A stretch of DNA of 13,570 nucleotides from Chloroflexota bacterium (GTDB lineage Bacteria > Chloroflexota > Anaerolineae > Caldilineales > Caldilineaceae). The stretch covers positions 1-13,570 of the forward strand of contig QEUW01000278.1 in NCBI GenBank assembly GCA_003577005.1, written 5' to 3'. The translations under genes and the position numbers were made by a program. The notes under the pieces were generated by a model. It had not been told where the DNA came from. It made no database searches and saw nothing but the letters and a program-made list of their open reading frames with translations. Every line of letters begins with the position of its first letter. Position 1 is the stretch's first letter. Of this stretch, positions 12,820 through 13,570 are shown piece by piece.

Positions 12820-13533
12820 CTTGCGCTCGGCCTCCAATTGTTCTACCTGTGCGATCCATTGCCGGTCCAGATCATCGGGCAGCCGCATCATCCAATCGAT
12901 AAAGTGGAACAGATTGAGAACATCCTGCCGTCCGTAGCCCCGGTCATAGAGATGACGAATCAGGTAAAATTTCCAAAAGTGGCGATGTTCCGGGTCATGT
13001 TGCGTCTCGCGAGTTTTGAGATGCGCCATTACGACTACCGCAAAGGGGTTATCATTGGCTTCTAACTCCGTCCAGCGGCCACGATAATCGGTGAGCTTCA
13101 CCGCGGGAAACTCGAAGTTGACCTTGCAGCCCCACAATTCATAGCCAAACTGGCCAGGACGCCAGCCGTCGTTATCGTCGGTCAACACGGCAAAGCTGGC
13201 AACGAGAAGATTGTCCCGGTCAAACAGACGATGATTGTAGGTGTAGACACGACGGTCGAACTGTTCTTCGGGCTGCCCTTGCACCTCAACATGAACCAGC
13301 ACCCACTCTATCTCTCCGCTCTTTTTCCAGACCTTGGCCAACTTGTCGGCATAGCGTCGTCCGGTTTCAGCCTCGATTGCCACCTGCTGTAGTTCTTTGT
13401 CCAGAAACTCAACCGGTCTGCTCCAGTCGATGTCGGCATGGGCACCGGGAAAGAACAACGCCATGAACTCTTCAAAATACTCCTCGAGCGCATTCTTCCA
13501 TGGACTGTCGTAGTCATCGTACGATGTGCTCAT
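12529..13533 (-). CDS. Rpn/YhgA-like PD-(D/E)XK nuclease (putative transposase-type protein)
   Basis: 334 residues from ATG 13533, which has GGAAAAGG upstream and yields the family-like beginning MSTSYDDYDSPWKNALEEYF. The ATG at 13548 adds five residues and lacks a ribosome site. The N-terminal two thirds look like the Rpn (recombination-promoting nuclease) PD-(D/E)XK fold. RYADKLAKV (Asp63) and the strand WVLVHVEVQ (Glu83, Gln85) correspond to the D...ExQ core used by this branch in place of ExK. Then comes a coiled, charged segment with GREE repeated (12-bp units), and a C-terminal DUF4351-like helical domain (RLLTHRFGDVPESI). Family knowledge: E. coli Rpn proteins cut DNA, promote recombination and have been reported as antiphage toxin-antitoxin genes-within-genes. 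No transposon ends are seen around it, so the annotation 'transposase' would be misleading. Confidence 0.82.
   Translation of the reverse strand: MSTSYDDYDSPWKNALEEYFEEFMALFFPGAHADIDWSRPVEFLDKELQQVAIEAETGRRYADKLAKVWKKSGEIEWVLVHVEVQGQPEEQFDRRVYTYNHRLFDRDNLLVASFAVLTDDNDGWRPGQFGYELWGCKVNFEFPAVKLTDYRGRWTELEANDNPFAVVVMAHLKTRETQHDPEHRHFWKFYLIRHLYDRGYGRQDVLNLFHFIDWMMRLPDDLDRQWIAQVEQLEAERKMRYVTSVERLAKQEGREEGREEGREEGRETAIRLLLRLLTHRFGDVPESIQDHMRTLTLEQTEQFMDLALSSQSLTEFADQLPTAIDETSANHKSD
12735..12782 (-). repeat. four perfect 12-bp tandem repeats encoding GREE-type units
   Basis: The unit CTCGACCTTCTT (plus strand) is repeated four times without a mismatch and encodes EGRE/GREE on the minus strand. Being a multiple of three, copy-number change by slippage adds or removes four residues, about one helical turn, without breaking the frame. 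Confidence 0.93.
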
Positions 13534-13570
13534 CGCGGCCTTTTCCATGAGCTGGAAGTGATCTGTTTTC

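Noticed and set aside
12529..13548. Rpn-like gene as a transposase inside an insertion sequence
   Set aside because: No terminal inverted repeats or target duplications flank it in view, and the protein has a PD-(D/E)XK core plus DUF4351-like end, not a DDE or HUH transposase fold.

Overview
The window looks like a stretch of a GC-rich Chloroflexota (Chloroflexi) chromosome, probably from the Caldilineae/Ardenticatenia/Anaerolineae side of the phylum. This is inference from gene style: a membrane J-domain protein with a long Thr/Pro 'TPTATPT' stalk and a C-terminal SH3-like domain, a MazG protein carrying part of a tetrapyrrole-methylase domain, and a secreted multidomain protein ending in a 'FLPLV' tail. 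No 16S or marker gene is present to prove it.

Layout. (1) 13-88: tRNA-Arg(UCG) on the minus strand with an encoded CCA end. (2) 89-567: intergenic DNA holding a 101-bp foldback element (230-330) with terminal inverted repeats and a 6-bp flanking direct repeat, i.e. a MITE-like insertion. (3) 568-3454: two tandem paralogues encoding membrane-anchored J-domain proteins. The second has a huge Thr/Pro stalk, and its SH3-like C-terminus lies in another reading frame. (4) 3439-5040, minus strand: a small multi-TM protein followed by a MazG-type NTP pyrophosphohydrolase whose methylase half is truncated. (5) 5134-7602, plus strand: an extended -10 promoter, a 35-codon single-TM small ORF, an EamA-family transporter probably coupled to it, and lysA (diaminopimelate decarboxylase). 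(6) 7705-8061, minus: a small helical protein of unknown function with a strong Shine-Dalgarno. (7) 8062-8474: intergenic DNA with two very strong hairpins. (8) 8475-12155, minus: a 1226-residue secreted beta-propeller / di-haem cytochrome c / CARDB-like protein. (9) 12156-12528: intergenic DNA with a perfect 16-bp palindrome. (10) 12529-13533, minus: an Rpn-type PD-(D/E)XK nuclease with a 4x12-bp in-frame repeat and a plausible internal start for a C-terminal small protein.

How the parts work together. Only short-range functional links can be argued: small ORF-EamA-lysA as one transcript, with translational coupling between the first two, and TM protein-mazG as one transcript. The two J-domain genes are a recent-looking tandem duplication. 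The rpn-like gene is the best candidate for an unusual system, because its repeat and internal start resemble the gene-within-gene toxin-antitoxin/antiphage arrangement described for Escherichia coli Rpn proteins.
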